This document shows positions 23,641 to 37,499 of a DNA stretch of 64,000 nt, piece by piece. Source of the stretch: Hermodice carunculata (Eukaryota > Annelida > Polychaeta > Eunicida > Amphinomidae). Where the stretch lies: positions 31,230,722 through 31,294,721 of the forward strand of contig OZ026615.1 of the NCBI GenBank assembly GCA_964020975.1, given 5' to 3'. The first letter of the stretch is position 1, and each line of letters starts with the position of its first letter. The position numbers and the translations under genes are program-made. A model generated the notes under the pieces. It made no database searches. It was not told the origin of the DNA and saw only the letters and a program-made list of their open reading frames with translations.

Positions 23641-26378
23641 TTTTAGAAAATCAAGAATTGTTGTGGGGTTTTTTTTGTTTTTTGTTTTTTTTTTTGAGAA
23701 AAGGAAAGATTAAGTACCAATGTACAATATGACCGAATGTTGAGTTTGAAAAATGTAATTTTTATAAGACTTTTGCATCTAAAGAAATTATGGTTTCTGG
23801 CCAAAGATCCACATGGTTTTGTACTTACAACATAATGTAAATTAGCTGTCAGTCAGACTTGGGTCTGCTAGGCAATGGGAAGTGATCAAGCCTGCTCATA
23901 GGTTGGGGTGAACAATGGGCCAGTGGGCTAGGGAGAGAACAATGGACCGGTTGGCACTCTTAATCTGTTATTTTAGCGTCTGAAACCAGCTATTAGGAAA
24001 CCATATCTTTGTGATCTTCTCCTGGAAAAACTTCAAAGATTCCTTTTTAAAATTAGAATAAATTTTTATGACAACACATCAAAAGTATAGTATTATAAGA
24101 GTACACAAGACAAGACAAGTATCAATTAGAGGGAATGAGTACCTTTTCCACAATGGCCAGTTTACCGATGCCAGAAAGACAATTAGACCTCAATTGCATT
24201 TTCTCACAATTCTAATTTTCGTTACACTTCTCAAGTTTTCAAAAGCTTATTCGTAAATGGTTTAACCGATTTTGGTGAAATGAAAAGCTCTTGAAAATAT
24301 ACATTCTTGCCTCGGGGTTATCTGTGGGGTTTGTAGCTATTTTCATATGTTGTAATTTTTTTCAATGTTGAATTACGCAAAGTGGAAAATTGAAACTGTG
24401 CCACTTTATAAATTTTTTAAAATCGTGCCTTTTGCTTTTAAAGAAAAAACAAGAAAACCGTTCCTACATTTACATCAAAGTTTTATTCAACCACATTTGA
24501 AGATTATAAGTTAAATATTATGCTTTGCAGGCCCAGAAAACCTTTGAAGTGGACCCCTTTGTAATATATCGCATATCATCTCAAATAACGGGAAACCGAT
24601 GTGTTTTTTTTTTTCTTCACGTAATGAAAATATAGGTTAATATCTAAAAGAAACTGTATGGCTTTGGGGGGCTAGCTGCAATATTTTAGAAAGGAGAGTA
24701 GAATAAGATACTGCGACGCTAGGTATGGTCAGCTTTACAAACGGCCCCTTAATTTTATTTGTCGAAAACTGTCAACAGATCTAATATAGATGCTAATAGG
24801 TATTTCATCAGCATCAATTCATTATGGACTTTGTCTATCAATTCTAGGTGGTGGTTTCGGTGGAATGTAATTTTTAAACTCCGTGTAGACTTTTGTAGAG
24901 CAAGACATTACACTAAAAGCAATACTAAAATTGAGATGCCATAAGGCAGTGTCCATTAAGGTGTCTGGGCATACCTGAGGCCTTCAAATCAGTGAAACTG
25001 AGCTTTTGTTACTTTTGGGATGGTTAAATGCCAAATTTTGTCCATGCCAAATAGTTTCACTGTAACATATGTACTTCTATAAAAAAAACTTTAAGATAAA
25101 AAAGTGTCACTCTGTCAGTACAGGGTTTATGCAGTCAATCACTTAGTTGGCTGTTAAATGTGGTCAATAATGGTGATATTCAGATAACCATTCCCAGTCA
25201 AAGCCTCACTGGATGTGTTTTTACAGGTGAGCAGATTATTTCAGAGGTGACTGATTAGAACCACCATATTGTTTTAAGTGTATCGGTCAAAGTTTTGACA
25301 GAGTTTAAGAGATTAGTATTTATTCATCCTTCTTAATTGCCTGAACAGATGTCCTTTGTGAGTAATTAAAGTCAACAAATCTCCTTGGTTATCTTTGGTA
25401 GTGAATATCTCAGAAACAATTTTTACAAGACTTGGTAATTCTGAGACAGCGTCACTCAAAACTGGATGGATGGGTCATTGTGAAATTAAAGGCTATGTAA
25501 AGACAAGAGTATAACGTAGGTAACCATTTTTGTTTGGCAATATTCCAACTTTAAATGCTTCTTTTGGAGCTCCAGTGTGGCAAAAATTATCAATAGTAAT
25601 TGCAGATGCTTCAAAATTCAATAACATAAAAACCATTCCCTTTAACAGAAAAACAAATAAAATGGTTACATAAGCTATACTATTGTCTTTACATGACCTT
25701 TGATTTCAAGCTTTTTATGCGAAAAGTTTTGTTGTGATCCTGTCTCAAAGTAAAAATCAGATCCCTTCAATAAAATGCCCCTCAAATTTTACAAAGTAAT
25801 CTTAGAATGCAGAGAAACTACCCATATTAACAAAACTTAAAATGTACACTTCGACGGGCCTGTATCCAAAAACAGAGACACAGTGGCAATTTTTGTACCA
25901 CTGTGTCATATGTAACCTAAGTAAGAGCATACATCTTAAAATGGGTCTGCTGGCTTTTGGCCTAGTGGATGCCAGGTACATCTGCCCAATACAAATCTGA
26001 GACAAGGTCTAGGCCTACTCTAGGTATTGTGACATATGGACTACAACCACATCTACACCCTGAGGACAGTGAAGGTGCCTTAAACTGTAACACGGTGGCT
26101 GCCATTAGGTGAAAAAGGAAGTCTAAGGGACAAGAATCAGGAACCTTTGCCAAATAGCCTTCTTTGCCAGCAAAGGTGCAAATGCCTTCCTCTGGCTTGA
26201 TCAAATTCTGCAGGTAGCACTCAGGAAAAGTCATAAACAATCACCAGTGGCAACCCAGATGATGTCCACAACAATGACATTCCTTAGAGTTCGCCAGGAG
26301 GCATTAAAGCTTGTTAGCTCTGCCTGAGACTAGCTTCAGGGCAGAAGGCCTGTCCAAAGCACACTCATAGGCCTTGAT
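23641..26378. other. Unassigned DNA within copy 1
   Basis: T-rich runs lie at 23669-23694 and 24606-24615. The segment 24830-24910 matches 49185-49275 (GGTTTCGGTNGARTGTRAT ... TTTTGTAGAGCAA). No gene is recognised. A 92-codon minus-strand frame at 25962-26240 has no family signature. Confidence 0.4.
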
Positions 26379-26692
26379 GATAGGCCTAGCAGGTCTCTTT
26401 TTATTTTTGGCTGAAGTAATGAAATTTGTGTTTTTGGTGGTTAGGCCTATACATTTTGGAAATGAACTAGTGTCTGCAGTTAATGATGAATATTTCTAAG
26501 GTTGAGAGGACCGGTTTAAACCACCAGTTGCCTTTTATTGGTGACTGCCTGTCTCAAGTCAGGAGTGAAATTTGATTGGTCACATTGGTATTAGAAAAGA
26601 AATGTTGATGCTTTGGCAAGTCTGGAATCTCTTTGCTGTCATTGTTGGGCTTGGAATGAATGAATATGGATCATGTTTTTCTGTACTATTTG
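26379..26692 (+). repeat. 314-bp direct repeat, first copy
   Basis: It begins GATAGGCCTAGCAGGTC and ends CTGTACTATTTG. The second copy has the same length with only about six substitutions and no indels, indicating a recent duplication. Confidence 0.95.
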
Positions 26693-26869
26693 AAAATTAC
26701 TTCATTGGCTATGTTGTGCTGTGGGCTTTGTTCTCCGACTCATAGTTATAGTGGAGGTAGAGTGTGTTTGTAATGTTCCAGATTCATAAATATCACAAAA
26801 ACGATGTAGGCCTACTTTACTTTTTTGCTGTAAACTTAGGTGACTGACAAGTCGGGAGAACTAAAAGGT

Positions 26870-27183
26870 GATAGGCCTAGCAGGTCTCTTTTTATTTTTG
26901 GCAGAAGTAATGAAATTTGTGTTTTTGGTGGTTAGGCCTATACATTTTGGAAATGAACTAGTGTCTGCAGTTAATGATGAATATTTCTAAGGTTGAGAGG
27001 ACCGGTTTAAACCACCAGTTGCCTTTTATGGGTGACTGCCTGTCTCAAGTCAGGAGTGAAATTTGATTGGTCACATTGGTATTAGATAAGAAATGTTGAT
27101 GCTTTGGCAACTCTGGAATCTCTTTGCTGTCATTGTTGAGTTTGGAATGAATGAATATGGATCATGTTTTTCTGTACTATTTG
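26870..27183 (+). repeat. 314-bp direct repeat, second copy
   Basis: It lies 491 bp from the first copy, with 177 bp of unrelated sequence between. The 3' flank switches at once to different DNA (GTATAGGCCGC), so the duplication boundary is sharp. Confidence 0.95.
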
Positions 27184-27189
27184 GTATAG

Positions 27190-28300
27190 GCCGCTTCATC
27201 CATGATGAGATCACATTTTGGCAGACCTGTTCCTTCTGGGACTTACCCTGGGAAAAAGGACAGTGGACCTCTGACTCCTGGCACCATCCATGTGCGAGAG
27301 ATACCAATGCAGAACTCTCAGCAGGCAAAAATTTCTTTCCTGAGCCATATCCATGGCACGAATGGTAAAACCCCTAAAAACCATATATGGATCTCAAGCC
27401 AGTTGGTTTTTTGCAAGGAAGCCCAAGGAAGGTCTCAGGGAGCTGCCAGGTGACCATTGGATTAGTTTTGCATGGGAACATGGATCTTGCTTCTTCTAGG
27501 CCCAGAAGGAAGTGCTAACAGAAAAAAGTATTCAACATCCGGTACTTCAGGTCCACCATGCGGGGGGTCTTCTAGGCACTCAAGACCACCTCTTTAGCAT
27601 GACTTAGCCCAGCCTGAGATCCCACCATGATTCACCTTGGTCTTTCACCATCATCTCGAAGACTGCCGATGGTCTCAGATTATCTTCCAAGGAACTTCCA
27701 GTCATCACCTTAGGTGGCGCCGAGCACTTGGAATCCTCGCTAGCAGATCCTTTGTGGCCCAACTTGAGAATATGCAGCCTCTTTTCCCTATTCGCCTTGG
27801 GAGTTTCCGGGGGAGGAGAAGTAGCCACCTGAGCCTGTGGATGAACCATGTGGGTTTGCTTCCAGTTCTCTAGTGGTATTTCTGGGGAAGAAGACTCGGC
27901 GGTGTCAGACTCAATGGACCAGTGCTTTACAGTATGCTTACACCTGGCCTTCTCACTCTTCCTCAGGGACTGTTTGTAGCACAGCCACTACTCATCCCCC
28001 ACCTAGCACAAAACCTGCATGTTTTCTCTCAAGAACAAACACAGCCAAATTTTTGGCAACAACTGACACAGTCTTCATGGTGGCTCAAGGCTGCCATGAA
28101 GTGGTGACATCATTCCATCTTCTTTCATCTATCCAACAAGGGAGTAGGAGAAGTGGTCTCTGGCTGCACACCCACAGCTAGCTACTAAGCTGCAATTGCC
28201 TGACTGCTGCCGTCTTCCCTCTGTCTGTGATTTGATCCCCCGACTCCCCCTTGGAAAAGATCAGTTTTGAGCCAACATGACCAGCCCTACTTCCATAATT
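27190..28300. other. GC-richer block, unrecognised
   Basis: Base composition is visibly richer in G and C than the surroundings and matches nothing in copy 2. The minus strand at 27990-27604 has an open stretch rich in Pro, Ser, Glu and Lys (VATSPPPETPKANREKRLH), which might be a disordered segment of a decayed gene or transposon protein. No domain can be named. Confidence 0.35.
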
Positions 28301-28440
28301 TTCTAGTGGATCCATAGGTCAAATATAAGCCGTCTCTATCTCGGAGCACACTAGGAGAGCTTAGAAAACAAATTGCCAAGGACAGGTAGTGTCACTAGGA
28401 GAGCCAAAAGGCTGAGAAAGGGCCATCCTCAGTTTTTTTT

Positions 28441-28720
28441 TTTTTTTTTGCCAAGAAATGCTGAAGATTTGCACAAAAATCCTTTTCTCGGCATCTCTCG
28501 GCAATTTTGCCGAGAAAACACCAAGGTCTGCTGGGATACTACTCTCCCCTAGGCATTCCACCCTACTCCTTACCTTGGGGTTTCTCGACATTTTTGCCGA
28601 GAAATGCTGAGTTAACGGAAAGAGTGAAAAGCATCTTGGCATTCATCGGCATTTTTGCTGAGAACTGCCAGGGTATGGATTAGAGACTTGAATACCTTGG
28701 CGTTTTCCACCATTTTTGGA
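28441..28720. repeat. Array of short hairpins (CTCGGCAATTTTGCCGAG type)
   Basis: A perfect-stem palindrome lies at 28497-28514. Related stem-loops occur at about 28581-28604 and 28644-28664, with weaker relatives near 28449 and 28702. Spacing is 55-90 bp, and several are preceded by ACCTTGGnGTTT or CATCTTGGCATT. It appears to be a degenerate tandem repeat whose unit contains one hairpin. Confidence 0.7.
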
Positions 28721-29739
28721 AGAAGATATTCATGGGAAGTATTGATATGCAATTTTTGGGGTATTACAAAACAAGAAAGACACTATTTATTCATTGTAAC
28801 ACATAAATCACTGCACTGTACTACGTCTGAAAATCACTAATAACTGCTAGGAAATGACATTTTAACCAAGTCAAGGAATATGAGAGATGCAAACCTCATT
28901 CGGATTCATACAGGAACATTTCAGACTCCCTTGTTACACTCTTTGGAACCCCTCCCCCGTTAAATGTATACGCTTGATAAAATCAACATTTTGTATCGCT
29001 AGCTTAGCTGATTTTGCTGTTGGAACATTGCCTGAGGCTATAGAGAGGGATGTCTTGTTAGAAAAGAATGTAACAACTGTTTTACATATTTAGAATTTTA
29101 TTCTATGTTATGAAAATGAAACAAATTAAATACCAGATCAAGAATATACTATTTGTATACTAGCAGAAGAACAGGTACAAGGCCTTCTCCAGTGACAAGC
29201 AGCATTTTGCAGTTCTGTATACATGAATTAAACTCCACAATAAAATATAATTAAAAATGCATAAGATAAATACATACCAATTCTGTATCTAACTTTGTAA
29301 TTTCACATGGTTTTTAGAATGCATTGATATATTTTTATCACTGGCAGTGTCAGTCACTTGGAGTCGCATTGTTTCTTGTTTTGTAAGTTTGTGCCCTGTT
29401 AAATTTTGATGCTTCAGCAGTTTATGACGGCAATTTACACATATGATTGGCTGTGGTGTCTATGTCTACCATGTACCAACAGTCTGTGTCGATCTCCATC
29501 TGAAGTCAAGGTAGATGTGAAAACATAGCAACACCTCTTGCCTCACTCATTTTCTCTGTCTGTCTGTCTTCCTCAAAAGCTTTTTATTCTACTTTGAACT
29601 TCATAGGGATAATAAAATAAACTAAACATTTTTCCACCAAGTGTGAAGCGTATACATGGGCTTGACCCCCCCCCCCCCGCGTTTTGTACACTCGTGTAAA
29701 TGTCTGCATTTTTGGACGGCCACTTAACTCGCAAGTAAT
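28721..29739. other. Unassigned DNA
   Basis: No gene is recognised. A C-run lies at 29667-29678. Confidence 0.4.
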
Positions 29740-31560
29740 TATAAAGACAAAATTATTGTTAAGTATGATATACAGGTACTTAAAACATTTTTCCTTCAAG
29801 TTTATCTGTAATTAATCAATATTAAAGTCATCAACAGTAAACATATCAGATCCTCCTTGGGCAGATAATGGGCGTAATCTCAGCAATGAAAAAGTCAAGA
29901 TTACCATACATTCTTGTCGTTGATATAAATGGTATCTATGAATTGGTAGTCAAACATTCTGTTTGGGAGAGTAATAATCCCACGCAAAAAATTTAAGTTT
30001 AATGCAAGTAAAAAATTAGCTCCAAAGGTAATAGATGCATAATTTCCATCTGTTGCAAGTTCAAGTTCAAGTTCTTTAATTGCCCGACCTCTAACCGAGG
30101 TATAGGCCAGAAATAAGTGCATACAGATAAGTACATCAAGATGGATTTCTATCAGAGAGTGACATAAAACATATGGCGATGTGTTACACATATAGATGCC
30201 ATAGGTACAGTGATTTCACACTTTAGTTTCCAAGTCAGTTAAGTTGCATCTTATAAGTATCATTCGGACAATAACTCCAGAAACCTTTAGTTATGTTATT
30301 GAACTAATATGAATTAATTTAGAGGTTCAGGAGCTTCACCCAAACTGGACTGGTTCCCAAATCCAGCCCGAGTGTAGCTACCTGGACCAAAGGGGAAAAT
30401 GCACCAGCCTTGCTTTTTTAAACAGAGAAAACATAGCTTTTAAAGCCTGATCGTACAAATGCTTTTTACATTTGGCATAAGATCCATTGGATAAAAATAT
30501 TTCTCCAAGATATTTAAATGTATCCTTAATCTGTAAATCAGCACCATCAAATGTAAACTTATATGTGTTCTTTTTAACCTTTCTTTTGTCAAAAAATTAC
30601 AACTTCAGTTTTATTTGTGTTTACCTGTGGATCCCATTTTTACAATACCCACTTAAAGCATTACATGCTTTTTGTGAACCATTTGTAGTGTTGGCCATTG
30701 TCGCCGTGTCATCTGCATACATAAGTAAAAGCAGATTCAAATAATGTAGAGCGTTATGGTCATCACTGAACTCTATATGCCTAACATCATGATTCAATAA
30801 AAATTCTTCAAGATCATTAATATATAGCGCGAATAAAAACGGTGACAAACATTCCCCTTGCCGTACTCCTTTGAAAGTCATGAAATACTCAGAATGTTGG
30901 CCATTAAAAACTATACAAGATTTAATTACCTGATACATATTGTACTTAACTCGCAAAATTGTACCTTTAATTCCATTTTTGATAAGCTTTAACCATAAAC
31001 TTGTCCTATTAATGGAATCAAATGCTGTTTTATAATCCACGAAAATATAGAATAACTGTTTAGATTTAGCAATTAACATGTATATTACACATTTCAAGAG
31101 AAAAATGTGATCAATTGTAGAATAACCTTTTCTGTAACCAGCCTGATTTTCCAATAAAGTACCATGTGTATCAGAAAATAAAGTAAGTCTGTTGTTAAAG
31201 ATTGAAGTAAACACTTTACCCAAGCAACTAAGCAAAGCAATGCCCCTGTAATTTGATGGATCTGTTCTAGATCCTTTCTTCTTATAAATGGGTATAATCC
31301 ATCCGATTAGCCAATCAATTGGTGCCTTCCCAGATTCCAGCACCTTATTAAACAATATCACATAAAGTGGTAATAAAACTCTTTTGTACTAATGATATAC
31401 GCATATAAGATACAGAAATACATCGGCTGATTATCGGCGTCTTCTGAATATAGATTGTGCTACAGATAAAGTCGTGTAATGTGCAGTTGTCAATCAATTT
31501 TTTAAACTTATCAAATTTTGCCTCCAGACTATGCTTAACATTCATTTTAGTAAATTGGAA
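29740..31560 (-). mobile_element. LINE endonuclease fragment, interrupted by a second LINE
   Basis: The N-terminal part of the endonuclease (HSLEAKFDKFKKLIDN) is on the minus strand at 31535-31470. The region matching the FTVGDFNVDLL segment of copy 2 lies near 29840. The two halves are separated by an unrelated LINE at about 30056-31390. The homologous LINE in copy 2 (51780-52540) lacks that insertion. Confidence 0.75.
30056..31390 (-). mobile_element. LINE reverse transcriptase, inserted in an older LINE
   Basis: A 246-codon minus-strand frame (31361-30621) shows RT motifs in order: WIIPIYKKKGSRTDPSNYRG, NQAGYRKGYSTIDHIF, FVDYKTAFDSINR, VRQGECLSPFLFALYIND and LLMYADDTATMA. The catalytic YADD is intact. 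The C-terminal region is degraded toward 30056, where AAGTTCAAGTTCAAGTTC (minus-strand GAACTT repeats) marks the 3' tail. The 5' end is truncated near 31390, without an endonuclease. It resembles RTE- or CR1-like invertebrate elements, but the clade is not certain. Absence from copy 2 dates it after the segmental duplication, or to a loss there. Confidence 0.88.
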
Positions 31561-34500
31561 TTGGAGAATATGCAGACATGTTGTTTCTGCACCTGTGGGG
31601 CGTGAGTGTCATACAGATATTGTGTGTGTGTAGTGGCATAGTTTTTTGCGAAAGCTGAAACAGGAATCAAAACCATCAAAAACTTCTACAAAAGTCCATG
31701 CTGGTCTTTGCATTTCTGAAATGATGTACACCAGAGAAGAAGTGTTTGTCCGCCCCTCCTGGGTTAGAAGATAGGTGACAAATAGCACATGAAACAGAAA
31801 TTGATTGAGAACATGCTGAATGGAAATCGGGAAAGAAGCCAAACAGGAATAAAACATTAAAATTCAAGATCTCTCCCGCCACAATGTTTGTTAATTCAAG
31901 CATTCCGGAGTCATATTTTGGGATATAACCCAGGGTTTATTTCAAAGATCACAAGCAAAAGGCAGATCAATAATGTGTATTCACACATTAAAAAATCGTT
32001 GATCTGGTGGGATTTCGTTGGTCATTGGTGTGTGTCAGTTTCACAAGAAAGATTACAGGCATCAATTCTCAGTTGTGACGCTTTACGTGCATTATGCTTT
32101 ATGCACGTGGAGGCCAAAAATCGGTCCACTTGAATAATGAAACTATCATCAGACATTGCTTGTGGCCCATGCAGTGCCACCTAGAGAATAGATTGTTGTT
32201 TTACCTCATTGTACACGAACAGTACATGTACTTTGCTGCTTGAACAACTGTCATATTGTAGGATCTGCTGAATGCATGTTGTTTTTAGTACGACTGCAAT
32301 AGCCTGTTAACAAAGTTTTGGTTTATATGCCAAAACAGTTGGTGTAACATTGATTTCCCTGTATGGTGAGCAACATGAATACTGGTATTACTGGCACCAA
32401 AAACAGGTCTTGCTCTGGTTCCCCGCTGAAGACCCAGTTTTATATTAGGGTGAATGAAACCTAAAAACTTTCTTCTAAATCATTATAGAAGCAAGGCTTT
32501 GGAGGCACGATAGCTGGACACCTATAGTACATGAAAGGCCAGAGTGGGTACAATTGCGGGTCCAGGTTAAGCTTTTATCTGTTCCTTGGCATGCACATGA
32601 TGCTTATTATGATAAGAACAGCGGGGTGTCTGCTGTACCCATAAGATAGTCAAAGCAAGTGATCAACATCCACTTTTATCTGGCACTGGGTTACTAATTA
32701 AATGCCTCTCCACTTTATTTTTTATCAGTCATAAAGCTGGACAGCATGTTGTGTCTGAACATACAGCTACTGGTTCCCAATTCTAAGTGAAAGATTCTAG
32801 CATGATTTCAAATTGTAATAATATGATTCGTTCCTCGCACGAAATATATTGTTATAATGAATTTGAGCTCAAAGGTTTTTTTTTATATATATGAGTGGTA
32901 AGGAATAGGAGGTTGCTCTGTGACTATCGGACTTGATAATGTTCAAACGGTACTTGGGCGTCTATATTTGGGTTCATTCAGTTTCTCTTTATATTTAATA
33001 GATACAGTTTTATTCAAATCAGCACGAAGTTATGTCTCTGTGCACAATATATCTGGCACACTTCAATCAATTGCCTGTTCCCATATCTTTAAAATATGCC
33101 AATAATGAATGGAAAAATGAATTTCACAATAATGGGTATGACCTCAAATAACTGCAATTTTGAGCAATGTCGTAATTGTGCTAAAATGGCTTGCAAAGGA
33201 ATGGCTCATTAACATTGAGAACCATGTTAAGGTCCCATGTATTCGAACTAGAATTAGCCCTTATGAATGATTATATCCCTGTTCAACAATCGTGATCAGA
33301 TTTCTAAAATCATCTTCAACACATGAGATGTCTCTGCACTTTTTCTTGCGTTAGGATACGTAAGGAATCGTGGTCGGAATGGCTTGTGACTTCATGAAAA
33401 AGTGTAGGTAGGTCATGAAAATCTGAACCTATCCCTTATAGAGCAATATAACCCTGCTCAATAAAAAGAGCCGCCTATATAAACGGTTTCATGTGTGAAA
33501 ATTCCACATTTAGCCCTGTAACATTGGGAAGCAGGTCGAGGTCATCGACCTAACCATACAGAGCACAATCACCCACTGAAATATGAATGTTGTTAATGAA
33601 ATTGTTCTTGACACATTCTGAAGGAAGGACCTGTGTAGAGAATGACCCTTTGACAATGGGTATAAAGTCAAGGTCACCTGCCTTTGCACTTAAGGGTTTG
33701 TTAGCAATGACTTTCGTGAATATGAAAATAAGGGTCTGTGTTCAAATATAGAGTTTTGTAAACTATTTATTTCCTGGAAGCTATCAAGGTCGACCTATCG
33801 TGTAATGAACTACCGTCAGTCTATCATTTGGAATGTTTACGCAATTTCGTATTTGATAATTTCGACCACCATACATATAAGTGTAATGTAATTTGTAGAA
33901 AAGACTTTTGGGCGACTCAAAAAGGTCCACCATGCAGTTGTAATTCGCATTCGCACCAAAATTGCAATGAGCGGTTACAGTCATTACATACTCCTTTGAT
34001 ATAGTTTGTTAATTCTTCAATTTGAGAGAAGCAGATTTTTCCTGTAAGGTTTGACAATTTCGACGTCTTGGCACCACATTGTACTATAACGTTTTCAATT
34101 CCATTCACGCTTTGCTATTTAAATCTAATACTGAAAATATTGACCAAGAACCTAGATTCTAGCTCGTATTCCCAAATATAGACACGCAATTTGCCAGTTT
34201 AAATCGGTGTGGATTTGCTTCACACACTGGGATAACTAATGTTGCTTTATCTGTTTTCGGCAAGTAAATGAGTGACACATTGACCACTTTAGCATCCATT
34301 TAGAGACGCCATGTGTTCTGAGCAATGGTTTCGGTCGCAATTCACCTAAGTTGCTACGAATGACATTGCGAACATAATTTCAAATTAACTTTGTCAGCTG
34401 GAATGCACATTTAACACTCATTTAAAGCACAAAGGGGACTCTTGTTCTTGATGTCTTTGTCAATTTCTACTACATACTTTTCCACACCACATAATTGATC

Positions 34501-34700
34501 TTATTTCTCATAGTCTAATAGCGTTCATCTTCGATGCTTGTTTGAAATAGTATGAACAGTAAATTGTCTGGGGAAGCGCAATGCGAGATCAGATTCAGGG
34601 GAGTGAGGGTGGTTTGTACATACGCGACATACATAGTTACAGAGACTACAAAATCTACTGTAGATAAACACAAGCAAACATGATATCGCCTTGGCTGATA
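31561..34700. other. Remainder of copy 1, no gene seen
   Basis: Blocks at 31640-31900 match 52690-52920, and 33380-33530 matches 53060-53215 (CTTATARAGCAATRTAACCCTG). The intervening 31.9-33.1 kb and the rest to 34.7 kb show no recognisable coding or RNA features. A TG run lies near 31620. Confidence 0.5.
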
Positions 34701-35444
34701 TTTAACAAGAGTACCATCTCAAAAAGCCAAACGACCTGATACACCTCTACCACACCGATATTAGAAATCCGTTAGCTAAGTCCACGTCCTCCATACACCT
34801 TCCTGTCACAGCCCTTCACTAAATTGCAAGCATATCAATACATAAATAATTTCTTTACGTTTATTTTGTTATTTTTCTATCTATTTAATTAATTTTCTTT
34901 CTGAAACACGTTCAGCAGATTATTTTTGAAAAAGGCTACATGAGTCCGAAAGATAATGACGCGTCTTCAACGAAGAAGAGTGGAATATCCAGATGTGAAT
35001 CTCAGATAACGCTAGAAGCAGAAACAAAAGAAACAATGTGCATTGGCTGTAAATTGAATGGTTGAAACTGGTCGAGTGCAACAATGCAGCTAGACGGGCT
35101 TGATATCAGTATTTTTTGCGCCTGTATCACAGATTCTAATGTGATCACAGGTCTGTGCGTTTAATTTTCCCACCACTTGTTCTTTTTGGACTTGCGTGCA
35201 TGTTACTGGTATTGTCCAGCAAGACGGAGGTCTGATCAACAGTACCCCAACTGAACGATGATTTCATATATTTTGTGTATCTCTACTATATTATTAATTT
35301 TAAAGCAAAAGAATGACGCATTCTTCATTATTTTTGTTTTAAAGATTAAGGGGGTGTTTAGTAACAACAACATAGTTTGGTGTTCAGTTTCTAGGGGCAA
35401 TATGAAAAACGTTGCATTTCAGGAAGTATTCTCAACACACACAC

Positions 35445-35446
<2 letters not shown>

Positions 35447-35541
<95 letters not shown>
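35447..35541. repeat. (TA)n microsatellite
   Basis: About 95 bp of AT at the exact point where homology between the segmental copies stops. The following 760 bp is unassigned. Confidence 0.97.
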
Positions 35542-35543
<2 letters not shown>

Positions 35544-36300
35544 TCTTAATTGACATTAACCTTTCTACAAAGATGACATAAACAAAACCGAAAGAGAAGC
35601 AAGAAAGAGCAGCAAGAAAATAAAAACAGTGACACACACACATAGCAAAACTCGGGTGCACCCATATTTTAAGAAACAAAGACAACGAAAAAAAAAGACA
35701 GCCGATATACATCATTAAGATTTAGTCAGAATTCCATATGCTGTCTGTTTGAATCAAAATATGATTCACAAAATGTAGTATTGGCCAACACGTATTTTCG
35801 TCTTGAATTTCCATTAAGTATGTGGATTTATTATGATCTTTTAATGATTTGAATATTCCTCTTTAAGGTTCTAGTTTCTCAAACAGGTTCTGTCTCATGC
35901 TTTTGCAATTTTGCAATAGAAAAGAACATGTTTCATATCTCCTATTTCTTCAGTTTTACATGAAGAGCAGGTTTTTTTTTTTTCAATAGGGGTTTTTGGC
36001 CTGGTGTATTCGCCTGTTTCGATAGCAAGTGAATGGGCGTTTAATTGCAATTTGCTAAAACTGTTACGCTTTGTTAAAGGGATATGTTAACTTTTCAAAT
36101 ATGGTTCAACTACAAACCTTTCCTGAAATAAACAATATGACCTGAGCTTATCGTTATCGTGTAAGTTTCAGCAACTGTTCTTGTGGTATACGATAACCAC
36201 TGAGTTCCGCACATGTGTCTCAACAATGAAAGAGTGCGATAAGTATTATTACCCCTAACATTATTCCTAGTTTCGTGCAGATCTACACAATTCAGAATAC

Positions 36301-37350
<1,050 letters not shown>

Positions 37351-37385
37351 TATCTCTTATCTTTACATATATATGTATATATATA

Positions 37386-37388
<3 letters not shown>

Positions 37389-37475
<87 letters not shown>
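37389..37475. repeat. (TA)n microsatellite
   Basis: About 87 bp of TA lying between the 3' end of a plus-strand LINE and the distal end of a minus-strand LINE. Confidence 0.97.
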
Positions 37476-37478
<3 letters not shown>

Positions 37479-37499
37479 TTTCCATGACGAATGTTGTCA

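Noticed and set aside
26379-27183. The 314-bp direct repeats as terminal repeats of a small retroelement
   Set aside because: Only 177 bp lie between them. No primer-binding site or polypurine tract is seen, and the ends are not TG...CA.
28441-28720. CRISPR-like array
   Set aside because: The units are diverged hairpins with irregular spacing in eukaryotic DNA, and there are no cas-like genes.
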